Translations under genes and position numbers: made by a program
Origin: JADGRB01 sp036267635
GTDB lineage: Bacteria > Myxococcota_A > Polyangia > Fen-1088
DNA: 64,000 bases
Direction: 5' to 3'
NCBI GenBank assembly: GCA_036267635.1
Contig: DATAVR010000006.1
Coordinates: 62,001-126,000 of the forward strand
The notes under the pieces: generated by a model
Seen by the model: the letters and a program-made list of their open reading frames with translations, nothing else
Database searches by the model: none
Told to the model about the DNA's origin: nothing
Part shown: one piece after another, positions 42,056 through 53,321 of the stretch
Position numbering within the stretch: position 1 is the first letter of the stretch
How the letters are laid out: each line of letters starts with the position of its first letter

Positions 42056-43357
42056 ATGGACACGTTCAAGGACCGTCTCAAAAAGCTCGCCGTCCGGAGT
42101 TATGTCTTCACCCGCGCCGCCGCGGCCGCCGTCGTGCTCGGTTGCATCGAGGTTTTCGGCAGCCCGCGCGGGCGCCGTCTCCTCGGCGTCGCGTCGCTGG
42201 TCGGCCTCGCGTTGCTGCTCATCCTGCGCCCGCCGGTGCAGGTGGTCGCGACCGGTCAGGTCGGGGTGCGCATCAATCGCCTGACCGGCGGCGTGAGCGT
42301 CGTCCACGAGGGGCCGACGCTGATGCTGCCGCTCGTTCACGAGCTGCGGCGCTATGACCTCCGCGATCAGGTCTATCGCCCGCAGGAGAGCGCCTCCGCC
42401 GAGGGGGCGGCGCCGTTCCAGTCGGTCGAGGGGCTGTCGGTCGGCGTGGCGGTCACCGTCCGCTACGCGCTCGATCCGGCTCGGGTGGGCGAGGTGGCCA
42501 AGCGGCTGCCGGCCAACGTGGGCGCCGATCTGATCGAGCCGGTGGTCGACGGTGTCCTGCACCATGCGCTGTCGCGCCACACGGTGCGCGAGATCTTCAC
42601 CGACAAGCGGGTGGAGATTCAGGACGACATCGCCGCCGAGCTGCGCGATCTGCTGGGCAAGGACGGGATCACGGTGCGCTCGCTCTACCTCGGGCACGTC
42701 GACCTGCCGGCGCAGTACCGGGCCGGCCTGGAAGGGATGCTCTCCGAGGAGCTGGCCACCGAGAAGATGCGCTACACGCTGCAGCTCAAGGAGAAGAAGG
42801 TGAAGGAGTCGGAGCTGGAGGGCGACGCGGCCAAGGTGACGCGCGAGAAGGCCGCCGAGGCCGCCGCCTCGGAGGAGATCATCGCCGCCAAGGCGCGCGA
42901 GGAGGCGATGAAGCACGTGCTGCCGCTCAAGGAGAAGGAGATCGAACAGCGGCGTCTGGAGGCCGAGGCGCGCAAGGTGCAGCGGATGAAGGACGCCGAG
43001 GGTGAGGCCGAGGCGCGCAAGATCGAGACCGTCGCGGAGGTCGATTCGCGCCGCAAGCTCTCCGAGGCCGACGCCTACCGGATCGAGGTGACCGGCAAGG
43101 CCAACAACGCGCAGATGGCGCGCGACTCGGCGCTCATCGCCAAGAACCCGCTCCTCATCCAAAAGACGCTGGCCGACAAGCTGTCGGACAAGATCCAGGT
43201 GATCGTGGCGCCGCCGTCGGCGGGCGGCTTCTTCGCGGGCGGCCTGCTGGGGATGCAGTCCCGCCAAGGTGGAGCAAACGGTGCTCCCGCTTCACCCACG
43301 GCGCCCGTCGCCGCCAACGTCGCGCCGGCCAACGACAACGCCGCGGAGGGAGAGTAA
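42056..43357 (+). CDS. SPFH/Band 7 (stomatin-like) membrane protein
   Basis: This 433-residue protein has one N-terminal membrane helix (LLGVASLVGLALLLILRPP) and an SPFH domain (about 60-240; VVATGQVGVRINRLTGG and LVHELRRYDLRDQVY). A long charged coiled coil from 240 to 370 (KEKEIEQRRLEAEARKVQ) and an Ala-rich tail follow. Such proteins form oligomeric rings in membrane microdomains and support protease or signalling complexes. AAAGGAG at 42042-42048 precedes the ATG. It is divergent from the signalling operon and probably co-transcribed with the SH3 protein, whose start lies two bases after its stop. Confidence 0.9.
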   Translation: MDTFKDRLKKLAVRSYVFTRAAAAAVVLGCIEVFGSPRGRRLLGVASLVGLALLLILRPPVQVVATGQVGVRINRLTGGVSVVHEGPTLMLPLVHELRRYDLRDQVYRPQESASAEGAAPFQSVEGLSVGVAVTVRYALDPARVGEVAKRLPANVGADLIEPVVDGVLHHALSRHTVREIFTDKRVEIQDDIAAELRDLLGKDGITVRSLYLGHVDLPAQYRAGLEGMLSEELATEKMRYTLQLKEKKVKESELEGDAAKVTREKAAEAAASEEIIAAKAREEAMKHVLPLKEKEIEQRRLEAEARKVQRMKDAEGEAEARKIETVAEVDSRRKLSEADAYRIEVTGKANNAQMARDSALIAKNPLLIQKTLADKLSDKIQVIVAPPSAGGFFAGGLLGMQSRQGGANGAPASPTAPVAANVAPANDNAAEGE

Positions 43358-43359
43358 CC

Positions 43360-44895
43360 ATGACCCCCGCGGTCATCTTGCTGGTCGCCCTCGTCGCGGA
43401 CGACCCGGCCGTCCTCCGCAACGCCCCCCGCGACAACGCCCCCGCGCAGGTCACTCTCTGGCGCGGGGACTGGCTCGAGGTGCGCGGCGAGAGCGCCGGC
43501 TTCCTCAAGGTCTACGATCATCGCCACGAGCGCCCCGGCTACGTCCGTCCGTCGCAGGTGCGGACCTATCGCGTGAACGTAGCTGGGCTCGGCCCAGCGG
43601 AGTTCATCGCGGGGGGGACCGGGGACCCTTCGAGGGTCCCCGGATACAACCAAATGGACGAGGCGGCGGCGCCCGAGCTCCGCTCGGTGGTTCGCTTCCT
43701 GCGCGAGGCGACCGGCTACGAGTCGCTGGGGATCGGCTACGCGGCGCTGGCCCTCCGGGCGTCGCCGGCCGGCGCCGACACCAGTGAGCTGCTGGCCGCG
43801 ATCGGAGGGATGGCCGACCGGCTGGCGCGGCGGGCCTCGGCGCGGCGGGCCGACAGCAAGGACGCGACGCTCGCCGCGCACGTGGCGGTCGCCGAGAGTT
43901 ATGGCGTGAAGTTCGAGGTGGTCGAGCCGGACGACGTCGGCGGACGGGGGCGAGTCTGCTACGACGGTGAGGCCTGGAACGAGGTTTTGGCCTCGCCCGC
44001 CGCCGCGCCGGCCGAGCGGGCACGGGCGGCGCTGTTCCTCTCGGTCGACCCCTGCCGCGATCCGGTGCAGCCGCCGGCGGAGGCGCGGCTCTGGAACGAT
44101 CGCCGCCTGCGGGCGCTCGAGTCGATCGACTTCGCCGCCGCGGCCGCGCTCCCGGCCTCCCTCGCCGGTCGGGTGCGGCTCCGGCACGCCGAGGCGCTCG
44201 CCTGGCGCGCCTTCGACGAGGCGAGGCAGGGGCACGCCGAGGCGTCGTCGCGCGGCGAGGCGGCGGCGGTACGCGAGCTGGCGCTCTGCGATCGCGGCCT
44301 CTTGGCAGCCGACGATCTCGAGCTTTACGACGAGACGGCGGTCCGGGTGGCCGCCTCGCGCTGGGCGATGGAGGCGCCGCCCAAGGAGAGCCGTACGCGC
44401 AAGACGATCGTCTCGTTCGTGGCGCGCGCGCCCGGCGAGACCTGCCTGCGGCTGACGGAGGGCACCGGCGACAAGGCGCCCGACAAGGCGTCCTTGCTCG
44501 GCGAGCGCTGCACCTTCGGGGTGGTCTGGCCGAGCGCGCTCCGCTGGGCGCCGTCGGGCGACGTGGCGACGGTGGCGGTCCAGCCGCTGCCGGCCTGGAC
44601 CGAGCTCTGGGTCCTCCGCCGCGCCGCCGACGGAACCTGGACGTTCGATACGCTGACCCCGGCCACGACCGATCCCGACGTCGGCTATGTCGAGTCGGCC
44701 GGCTTCTCTCCCGACGGCGGCCGGCTGCTGGTGGTGCGCGAGGTGCGGGCCGGCGGGCACGTCGCCCGCCGTTTCCAGGTCCTGGTGGCGGCCGGGCTCT
44801 CGGTCGAGAAGTGGGCCAGCAGCGCCGACAAGCTGCTCGCCTTCAAGCGCTGGAGCGCCCCCTCGTGGCGGTCCGCGACGCTGGCGCTGCGGTAG
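43360..44895 (+). CDS. SH3-domain protein with C-terminal propeller-like repeats
   Basis: This 511-residue protein begins with a short hydrophobic start (TPAVILLVALVA) that may be a signal peptide. Residues 15-70 look like a bacterial SH3 domain (NAPAQVTLWRGDWLEVRGES, YVRPSQV). A helical middle (AALALRASPAGADTSELL) follows, then a beta-rich C-terminus with GYVESAGFSPDGGRLLVVRE, typical of PD40 repeats. It probably sits in the envelope and binds peptidoglycan or protein partners. It follows the SPFH gene by two bases and has GGAGGG upstream of the ATG. A palindromic repeat lies inside it near residue 90. Confidence 0.7.
   Translation: MTPAVILLVALVADDPAVLRNAPRDNAPAQVTLWRGDWLEVRGESAGFLKVYDHRHERPGYVRPSQVRTYRVNVAGLGPAEFIAGGTGDPSRVPGYNQMDEAAAPELRSVVRFLREATGYESLGIGYAALALRASPAGADTSELLAAIGGMADRLARRASARRADSKDATLAAHVAVAESYGVKFEVVEPDDVGGRGRVCYDGEAWNEVLASPAAAPAERARAALFLSVDPCRDPVQPPAEARLWNDRRLRALESIDFAAAAALPASLAGRVRLRHAEALAWRAFDEARQGHAEASSRGEAAAVRELALCDRGLLAADDLELYDETAVRVAASRWAMEAPPKESRTRKTIVSFVARAPGETCLRLTEGTGDKAPDKASLLGERCTFGVVWPSALRWAPSGDVATVAVQPLPAWTELWVLRRAADGTWTFDTLTPATTDPDVGYVESAGFSPDGGRLLVVREVRAGGHVARRFQVLVAAGLSVEKWASSADKLLAFKRWSAPSWRSATLALR
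43619..43643. repeat. Palindromic element, copy 2, inside the SH3 protein gene
   Basis: CCGGGGACCCT and AGGGTCCCCGG form an 11-base stem around TCG, just after a G7 run. It shares GGGACCCT-N3-AGGGTCCC with the element at 37349-37369, and both follow a G-rich run. Here it encodes part of AGGTGDPSRVPGY, at the edge of the SH3 region. Confidence 0.8.
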
Positions 44896-44899
44896 CGTC

Positions 44900-45329
44900 G
44901 CGTCGCGGTACCGACGCCGGTACGGAGCGCGCGACCGGCTCGCCGAGCGGAACGCCCGCCAGCAGCAGCAACCGGCCGCCGCCGGCCACTCCGCGGAACC
45001 GAACCGCATCGCCCTCCGCGAGGATCGCCATCTGGCCGTCCGCCACCAACCGTCCGCCAACCTCCTCCCCCTGGCCATTGCCGTGACCAACTTTGACCTT
45101 ACCCTCGAAGAGGACGTAGGTGACGGTCTCGAACCCACGGTGGGGTTGGTCGGGCGCACCGACCGCCTCGCCGGGCGCGCAGTCGACGGGACCCATTTCG
45201 GCGGACGACGAATCCGCCCCCCTCGCGCTGCTTGTGCGCGGTGACGATGCGCAAAACCTCGCGGAAGATCTCGCGGAAGATCTCGCGGAAGATCTCTCGG
45301 ACGCCGTCGTTGCCCTCGGGAGTCGTCAT
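44900..45329 (-). pseudogene. Pirin remnant with internal deletions
   Basis: The stretch from 45329 reads MTTPEGNDG and VLRIVTAHKQREGGGFVVRR, the usual start of pirin. It then changes frame and jumps directly to MGPVDCAPGEAVGAP with PHRGFETVTYVL, the metal-binding part of the first cupin, missing about 20 residues. A second jump leads to VGGRLVADGQMAILAEGDAV and LLLLAGVPLGEPVAR, the end of the second cupin, missing roughly 100 residues. Three copies of a 12-base repeat encode IFRE near the start. It is probably non-functional, or an assembly artefact. It occupies the long gap between the SH3 gene and the next + gene; no other gene is visible there. Confidence 0.72.
45258..45293. repeat. Three 12-bp tandem repeats in the pirin remnant
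   Basis: CTCGCGGAAGAT occurs three times in a row and encodes IFRE repeats on the minus strand. The unit is a multiple of three. Confidence 0.85.
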
Positions 45330-45484
45330 GCTTCCACCTATCAAGCCATCAAGATCGTTTCGATGTGTGTGGGACGCCTCCGGTCACACACCTGGATTTT
45401 CTACATCCAAAAAGAAGACCGGCGGCGCGCGGGGATTACAATGATTACGTTCGAGCGAGACTCAAGGGCAGCGAGGGACCGACG

Positions 45485-45988
45485 ATGCAATCATCAATGA
45501 GCGACGTCGAAGCCTTACTGAGCGTCGACGCGGGCCGCGTGCCGCCCGGGGCGGTGGCATTTTTCGCGCGCGATCCGGAGAGGACCCAGCGGCGGGTGCT
45601 GGCGGTGCTGGCGGTGCTGGTCGGCGCGGCCGCGCTCGCCAGCTTGCTGGGCGGGCTGAGCCGGCCGCCGATCGCGCTCCTGGCGCTGGGGACGATCGCT
45701 CTGTTCGTGATGGCGCTGCCGCCGGAGCGGGACCCCGAAACGGCGCTGCACAAGCGCCCGACGCTGGTGCTGACGCCGAACGGAATGATCGTGCGCGACG
45801 GTTCGGGCCTGCGGAGCTGGAGCTTCGACGACCTGGTCGACGCGCGCCCGTTCCTTCACCAGCAGCGGATTGGCCTGCTCATCGCCAAGCGCGACGGCAG
45901 CCGCCAGTTCGTCGACACGCTCTCCTTCAAGCGCGGAGAGAAGGTCAACGAGCTGATCGGCCGCCGCCTCAAGCCGCGCGAAGCCTGA
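45485..45988 (+). CDS. Hypothetical membrane protein with PH-like C-terminus
   Basis: This 167-residue protein has two membrane segments (VLAVLAVLVGAAALASLL and IALLALGTIALFVMAL) close together. About 85 soluble residues follow (HKRPTLVLTPNGMIV, SGLRSWSFDDLVDARPF, QFVDTLSFKRGEKVNELI) that resemble a bacterial PH domain. The ATG is preceded by GAGG about ten bases upstream. A second ATG at 45497 is possible. Its role is unknown. An inverted repeat (GTGTGTG...CACACAC, about 45374-45401) lies upstream. Confidence 0.68.
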   Translation: MQSSMSDVEALLSVDAGRVPPGAVAFFARDPERTQRRVLAVLAVLVGAAALASLLGGLSRPPIALLALGTIALFVMALPPERDPETALHKRPTLVLTPNGMIVRDGSGLRSWSFDDLVDARPFLHQQRIGLLIAKRDGSRQFVDTLSFKRGEKVNELIGRRLKPREA

Positions 45989-46013
45989 CCGGACGAGGCC
46001 TGACCGCGTGGGT

Positions 46014-46040
46014 GGCGAGCTCGGATGCCCCGAGCTTGCC
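46014..46040. terminator. Bidirectional hairpin between two convergent genes
   Basis: GGCGAGCTCGG and CCGAGCTTGCC form an 11-base stem with one G-T pair around a five-base loop. It sits between the stops at 45988 and 46046. There is no T tract on either side. Confidence 0.5.
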
Positions 46041-46045
46041 GCGGC

Positions 46046-46723
46046 TCAGAACGCCATCGCCAGGCCGAACTGGGCGCCGAGCGTGGTGAACTTCAGGTCG
46101 GTGGTAGTCCCGGCCGGCCCCTTCTGCGACCCGCTGAGACCGATGTTGGCGACCGGGGCGAAGGTGATCGCGAAGTGGGGCGCCAGATCGATCACCGCCG
46201 CGAGGTCGATCGTCAGCCCGAGATAGGACTGATTGGTCGTGTAGACGTAGGTGACGCCGGCGCGCGGCCAGACGCCGAGCCAGGGGCCGACCATCATCCC
46301 GTAGCCTATGCGTGGGGCCACTTCGAGCTCGTTCGCCGAGGCGCTCCCGCTGCTGGTTCGGGCGAAAGCGACGGCCGCGCCGACGCTGATCGACTTCATC
46401 ACGAAGTAGTCGAGTCCGAGCCGCGGCCAATCGTAGGGGTAGGCTCCGGCGCCGAAGGGATTGCCGAGGAGGGTGTAGGTGTTGGCGCTGCCGGTGGCGC
46501 TGCCGAGCGACTCGTGGGCCCAGTTGTAGCCGAAGAGGCGCTCGATCGAGACAACGAGCTCGCCGCTGTCGCCGAAGCTCGCCGGACCGGTCGACGGCGC
46601 CGGGGCGGCCTCCGCCGCAGGCGCTCCAGGGGTCTCGAGCTTCTGTGCACGCGCTTCCGTCGCCGACAACGCGACCCCCAAACTCAACAGGCCCTGCAAC
46701 ATCCATTTTCGGTTGCTGGTCAT
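46046..46723 (-). CDS. Predicted outer-membrane beta-barrel protein
   Basis: This 225-residue protein has a signal peptide (LQGLLSLGVALSATEARA), a Pro/Ala linker and then barrel strands (FGDSGELVVSIERLFGYNW, WPRAGVTYVYTTNQSYLGL) ending in GLAMAF, which supports insertion by the BAM complex. AAAGGA stands eight bases before the ATG. It resembles the longer protein at 35423-36316, which also follows its Pro-rich linker with FGDAGQ. Its function is unknown. Upstream is a 166-base region shared with the divergent glucosidase gene. Confidence 0.75.
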   Translation of the reverse strand: MTSNRKWMLQGLLSLGVALSATEARAQKLETPGAPAAEAAPAPSTGPASFGDSGELVVSIERLFGYNWAHESLGSATGSANTYTLLGNPFGAGAYPYDWPRLGLDYFVMKSISVGAAVAFARTSSGSASANELEVAPRIGYGMMVGPWLGVWPRAGVTYVYTTNQSYLGLTIDLAAVIDLAPHFAITFAPVANIGLSGSQKGPAGTTTDLKFTTLGAQFGLAMAF

Positions 46724-46889
46724 TCTTGGGTCCTTTCTTTTTCCGGTTTGGTCGGGTTAGAGCCGGACGCCAGCCCAAACCATCGCCGAAAGAGGAGTTA
46801 AGTCAACAGTTGTCGACGGAGACGGGCCGGCGCGTCGCGGCCAGCGAGATTGATGTCGGCGGGCTTCGCGGTCAAGATCGTGCCGCATC

Positions 46890-49639
<2,750 letters not shown>

Positions 49640-49643
<4 letters not shown>

Positions 49644-50074
49644 CCCCCGCCCGCTCTCTGGAGGATCTGGTGGCGACGTTTCGCGCCGGCACGTTGCCGC
49701 GCGATGAATGGACGCACCTCGCGCACCTGCGGGTCGGCGCCTGGCACGTCCACCACCACGGCGCCGACGAGGCCTTGCCGCTCCTGCGCGTCAGGATCGG
49801 CAGCTTGAACGAGCGTCACGGGACCGCCAACAGCACGACCGGCGGCTATCACGAGACGATCACGGCAGCCTACCTGCGGCTGATCGCCGACTTTCTTGCG
49901 TCTGCGAACCCCGAGCTCGCTCTCGACCTCCGGGTCGCCGCTCTGCTCGAGAGTCCGCTCGCAGACCGGGCGGTGTTGTTCCGCTACTGGTCGCGCGATC
50001 GCTTGCTCTCGCCCGAAGCGCGCGCGGCCTGGCTCGCGCCCGATCTCGCGCCACTCGCCTGGCCAGCGCCATGA
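49640..50074 (+). CDS. Conserved hypothetical protein, coupled to the glucosidase
   Basis: This 144-residue protein starts at TTG 49640, four bases over the glucosidase stop. It has HLAHLRVGAWHVHHHGADEA and TGGYHETITAAYLRLIADFL. I recall the EWTH/AHL and GYHET motifs from a widespread small bacterial protein of unknown function. The histidines could bind a metal. The frame and length look natural for this type. There is no signal peptide or membrane segment. A hairpin spans its stop. Confidence 0.7.
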
Positions 50075-50095
50075 GCGCCCTCCGGCCCGCTGGCC
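50061..50095 (+). terminator. Hairpin spanning the stop of the hypothetical gene
   Basis: GGCCAGCG and CGCTGGCC can pair around a 19-base loop that includes the stop codon. There is no T tract; a weak terminator candidate. Confidence 0.3.
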
Positions 50096-50143
50096 GTGTG
50101 GGGCGTTCTTGATGGCGGCCGAAGAACCTTCTACCGTCCCCGC

Positions 50144-51199
50144 ATGTCGTACGAGAGGGCTGGGCGATGGTTGGCCGTGGTGGGAGCGGTCGCGACGTTG
50201 GCGAGCGGTTGCGGCGGTTCCGGCTCGGGCTCGATGCCGAGCAGCGCCAGCGCCTGCGCCGACTACGCCAGCAAGGTCTGCGCGGCCGAAGAGAAGTGCG
50301 AGCTCGCGGCGCTTCAGTACTTCTATCCGGGCGGCCTCTCGAGCTGCGTCTCCGCGGCGCGGCTCTCCTGCGAGCTGACGCTGGGGGCGCCGCACACCGG
50401 GGCCACGCCGTCGCTCTTCGAGCAGTGCGGCGACGCGGTCGGGTCGATGACCTGCGAGCAGTACCTCTCCACCACCAACGCCGCCAGCTGTCTGCCGCAC
50501 GGCGGAACCATCCCCAACCGCGGGTCGTGCGGCGATTCGTGGCAGTGCGCGAGCGGGCGCTGCTCCTTCTCCGACGCCGGCTGCGGGACCTGCGTCGCGC
50601 AGGTTCCGCTCGGCAGCGCGTGCACCGGCGTCGAGTGCGCCGACAACCTGGTCTGTTCGGCCTCGGCGCTCGGCGCGACCAGCTACGCCTGCTCGACGCC
50701 GGTTTCGCGCGGCGAGCCTTGCTTCGATTCCAGCGTCTGTCCCGGCAACACGCTCTGTGGGGCGACGACCGGGACCTGCGATCTGTTGCCGGCGAATGGA
50801 CAGACCTGCGACACGCAATACGCGTTCTGCGATCTCTCCGGCGCCCTGTCGCTGTGCGACCCGTACCTCGCGGTGTGTGAGCCGGTGGGGGGGATGGCCC
50901 AACCGGGCCAAGCGTGCGGTTGGGTCTCGGCGACCGCTCCCTACCTTCAATGCAACGGCTATTGCGCGCTCGACAGCGGGACCGACGCCGGGACCTGCTT
51001 CGCGATGATCGCCCAGGGGCAGCCCTGCACCGCGGCCGACTACTGCGCCTACAACCTTCAGTGCGTCGGCGGCGTCTGCGCCGCCATCGGCTCGACGACC
51101 TGCGACGGAACGCCGCTCGACGCCGGTTCCGGCCCGAGCGATGCCGCAGCCGGCCTGGGCGACGCCGGTCCCGACGCGGCCGACGCGACGCCAGGCTGA
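50144..51199 (+). CDS. Cys-rich lipoprotein (Dickkopf-like repeats)
   Basis: This 351-residue protein has a signal peptide and lipobox (TLASGC near 22) and about 30 cysteines in the mature part. Repeats such as CGDSWQCASGRCSFSDAGCG and ADNLVCSASALGATSYAC resemble the Dickkopf-type N-terminal Cys-rich repeats common in myxobacterial lipoproteins. It probably sits on the outer membrane, held by many disulfides. Function is unknown. No clear ribosome-binding site is seen before the ATG. It faces the convergent SDR gene. Confidence 0.8.
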   Translation: MSYERAGRWLAVVGAVATLASGCGGSGSGSMPSSASACADYASKVCAAEEKCELAALQYFYPGGLSSCVSAARLSCELTLGAPHTGATPSLFEQCGDAVGSMTCEQYLSTTNAASCLPHGGTIPNRGSCGDSWQCASGRCSFSDAGCGTCVAQVPLGSACTGVECADNLVCSASALGATSYACSTPVSRGEPCFDSSVCPGNTLCGATTGTCDLLPANGQTCDTQYAFCDLSGALSLCDPYLAVCEPVGGMAQPGQACGWVSATAPYLQCNGYCALDSGTDAGTCFAMIAQGQPCTAADYCAYNLQCVGGVCAAIGSTTCDGTPLDAGSGPSDAAAGLGDAGPDAADATPG

Positions 51200-51224
51200 T
51201 CTCGGATCGGGAGCGGCAACTGCT

Positions 51225-52145
51225 TCAGGCGAGACCGGCGACGAGCGCTTCGGACGCTTCCCACAGCCGGACCGCCAACGCCATGTCGTGCGCGATGGGC
51301 GTCGTCTCGGACGGGTTGCAGTCGGCGTAGTAGGCGCCCCTGACGTCGGCGACCGCCGGGCTGGTGGCGAGGTAGCACTGGGTGGCGGCGCCCTGCGCGG
51401 CGGTCTTCAAGACCAGCGGCGACGCCATCCGCATGGCCGCCTGCGCGATCGCCGGCAGGGTGCGGGTGATGCCGGTGGAGATGACACCCGGGTGCAGGGT
51501 GTTGGCGGTCTGCCCCTTTTCGCCGAGGCGCCGGGCCAGCTCGCGGGTGAACAGGATGTTGGCCAGCTTCGACTGACCGTAGGCCCGCATCGGCTCGTAG
51601 CCGCGAACGCCAGACAGGTTGTCGAATTCGATCCCGGCGGCGGGCGCGCGCCGGTGCGCGTTGCTGGCGGTCACGACCACCCGTCCCGCGGGGGTCAGCC
51701 GCTCGAGGAGCCCGGTCACCAGGATGAAGTGACCGATGTGGTTGGTGAAGAGGTGCAGCTCCCAGCCGAACGCCTGCCGCGGCTCCGGGATCGCCATGAC
51801 CCCCGCGTTGCAAACGATGGCGTCGAGCGGCGCCGCGCCCAGTCTCACCGCCTCGACACAGGCACGCACGGAGGCCGGCTCGGAGAGCTCGCAGGCGAGC
51901 GGCAGAAAGTCGCCCTTCAAGCCGGCGCAGGCCGCGCGCGCCTTCTCCACCGTGCGGGCGGTGGCGATCACCCGCGCACCGCGCAGCGCGAGCGCCCGCA
52001 CCGTCTCCAGGCCGAGGCCCGAGTTGCAGCCGGTCACCAGCATCGTCTTGCCGGTGAGGTCGCATCCGGCGGTCGCCTCTTCGGCGGTCGTTCCGTACCC
52101 GAGCCCGTTGGCCCCTTTTCCCTTCAGCAGAGCGGCGAGCGACAT
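51225..52145 (-). CDS. Short-chain dehydrogenase/reductase (retinol-dehydrogenase-like)
   Basis: This 306-residue enzyme has the NAD(P) motif TGCNSGLG at 38-45, NAG near 113-115 and the catalytic YGQSK (Tyr189, Lys193) preceded by a serine in VVVTASNAH. The extended C-terminus (about 200-306) fits the light-dependent or retinol-type SDR. ATG 52145 gives the usual length; a longer frame adds 12 residues. The beta-helix gene lies just upstream (14 bases), so the two may share a transcript. The substrate is unknown. Confidence 0.9.
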   Translation of the reverse strand: MSLAALLKGKGANGLGYGTTAEEATAGCDLTGKTMLVTGCNSGLGLETVRALALRGARVIATARTVEKARAACAGLKGDFLPLACELSEPASVRACVEAVRLGAAPLDAIVCNAGVMAIPEPRQAFGWELHLFTNHIGHFILVTGLLERLTPAGRVVVTASNAHRRAPAAGIEFDNLSGVRGYEPMRAYGQSKLANILFTRELARRLGEKGQTANTLHPGVISTGITRTLPAIAQAAMRMASPLVLKTAAQGAATQCYLATSPAVADVRGAYYADCNPSETTPIAHDMALAVRLWEASEALVAGLA

Positions 52146-52158
52146 GCGGTGGTCAATA

Positions 52159-53211
52159 TCAGAAGAGCGTCCGGCGGCCAAAGGACCGGCGCGCGGTCAG
52201 CGGCCGTCGGGGCGGCTGATTGGCGACCAGCTTTCCTTCGACCATCAGTGGGCCGGAGTCGCCGTAGAGGACCAGGCCGGCGGTGTTGTCGCCCCCGGTC
52301 CCCTCGACCACCACGCCGAACTGGCTGTCCCGACCGTCGTTGAAAAGAACGAACGTGCGGCGGGCCCCGGGCGAGACCGCGGGCTCGCCGCAACAGACGT
52401 TGGAGACCAGCACGCCGTCTCCCGTCGCGTCGGCGTTCGGGTTGTCGGGGATGCTCACCGTGTTCCGCTCGACCGTGGTGTCATCGGCGGCGAACACGAA
52501 GATGCCGGCCATCGAGAAGTCGTCGAATCCGTCGGGGATCGCCCCGTTCACCTGGTTGCCGACGATCACGTTGTGCTCGGGACGATTCACCGCGGCGCCC
52601 GGGCCGCCCGCCGCCGCGATCGCGTCGTGCGCCAGCTGGATGACGATGCCGTCGCCCCCGGCGCAGAGCTCGCCCGTGCAGTCGAACAGGGTGAGCCCCT
52701 CGATCCGGTTGCGCGCGACGAGCCAACCGTCGCCGGCGGTGTTGGTGATCGCCTGAACCGTCCCCAGAAAGACGTTGTCCTCCACGTGGACGTCGCCGGC
52801 GAAGCGGGCGAAGACGCCCAGGGCCAGCGGCTCGAGGTCGTCTTCGGCGATCCCGCGACCGTCGAAGGTGAACCCTTCGATCCGCGTCCCGCTCGCCGCG
52901 CTGACGCCGTCGCTCCCCGGCAGGTAGAAGCCGACCCGCAGCTCGTCGGAGATCGTCGGGCTCTCCGGGCATCCCTCGATAGTGGCGCGCCCGTGTCCCA
53001 GGAAGGTGAGGGGCTTCGTCACCGTGGCGCCGCAATAGCTGCCGGGCCCGACGTCGATCACGTCTCCGGCGTTGGAGGCGTCGACCGCGGCCTGGATGGT
53101 CCGGTAGATGCCGGGGACCCGCCGCACGCGCGGACGCGCCGTCGCGGAGGCAGCCGCCAGTGAAGAGCAAATGACCGCTACCCCGATTGTCGTCGCCCGC
53201 AGTCCGGTCAT
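52159..53211 (-). CDS. Secreted right-handed beta-helix protein (NosD/pectin-lyase-like)
   Basis: This 350-residue protein has a signal peptide (LRATTIGVAVICSSLAAASA). A parallel beta-helix pattern follows: YRTIQAAVDASNAGDVIDV, TRIEGFTFDGRGI, VHVEDNVFLGTVQAI and TTVERNTVSIPDNP. The family includes pectate lyases and surface-binding proteins. There is no clear catalytic triad, so it may only bind polysaccharide. It has four or more cysteines. It lies 14 bases before the SDR gene on the same strand. Confidence 0.8.
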   Translation of the reverse strand: MTGLRATTIGVAVICSSLAAASATARPRVRRVPGIYRTIQAAVDASNAGDVIDVGPGSYCGATVTKPLTFLGHGRATIEGCPESPTISDELRVGFYLPGSDGVSAASGTRIEGFTFDGRGIAEDDLEPLALGVFARFAGDVHVEDNVFLGTVQAITNTAGDGWLVARNRIEGLTLFDCTGELCAGGDGIVIQLAHDAIAAAGGPGAAVNRPEHNVIVGNQVNGAIPDGFDDFSMAGIFVFAADDTTVERNTVSIPDNPNADATGDGVLVSNVCCGEPAVSPGARRTFVLFNDGRDSQFGVVVEGTGGDNTAGLVLYGDSGPLMVEGKLVANQPPRRPLTARRSFGRRTLF

Positions 53212-53291
53212 GGCAAGCCTCCCCGATCTAAGTTCGCAGCCCGGGGGCGAATATAACGCCGGCCCCGCCGCCTGCCAGGCAATTCACCCGT

Positions 53292-53321
53292 GCGCCGGGA
53301 GCCACCCCGGTCACCCGGCGC
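53292..53321 (-). terminator. Hairpin at the end of hpnO
   Basis: GCGCCGGG and CCCGGCGC can pair around a 14-base loop that overlaps the hpnO stop codon. It has no T tract but may end the hopanoid operon. Confidence 0.4.

Noticed and set aside
46803..46808. TTGACT as -35 box for the barrel gene at 46046-46723
   Set aside because: No acceptable -10 box stands 16-18 bases downstream.
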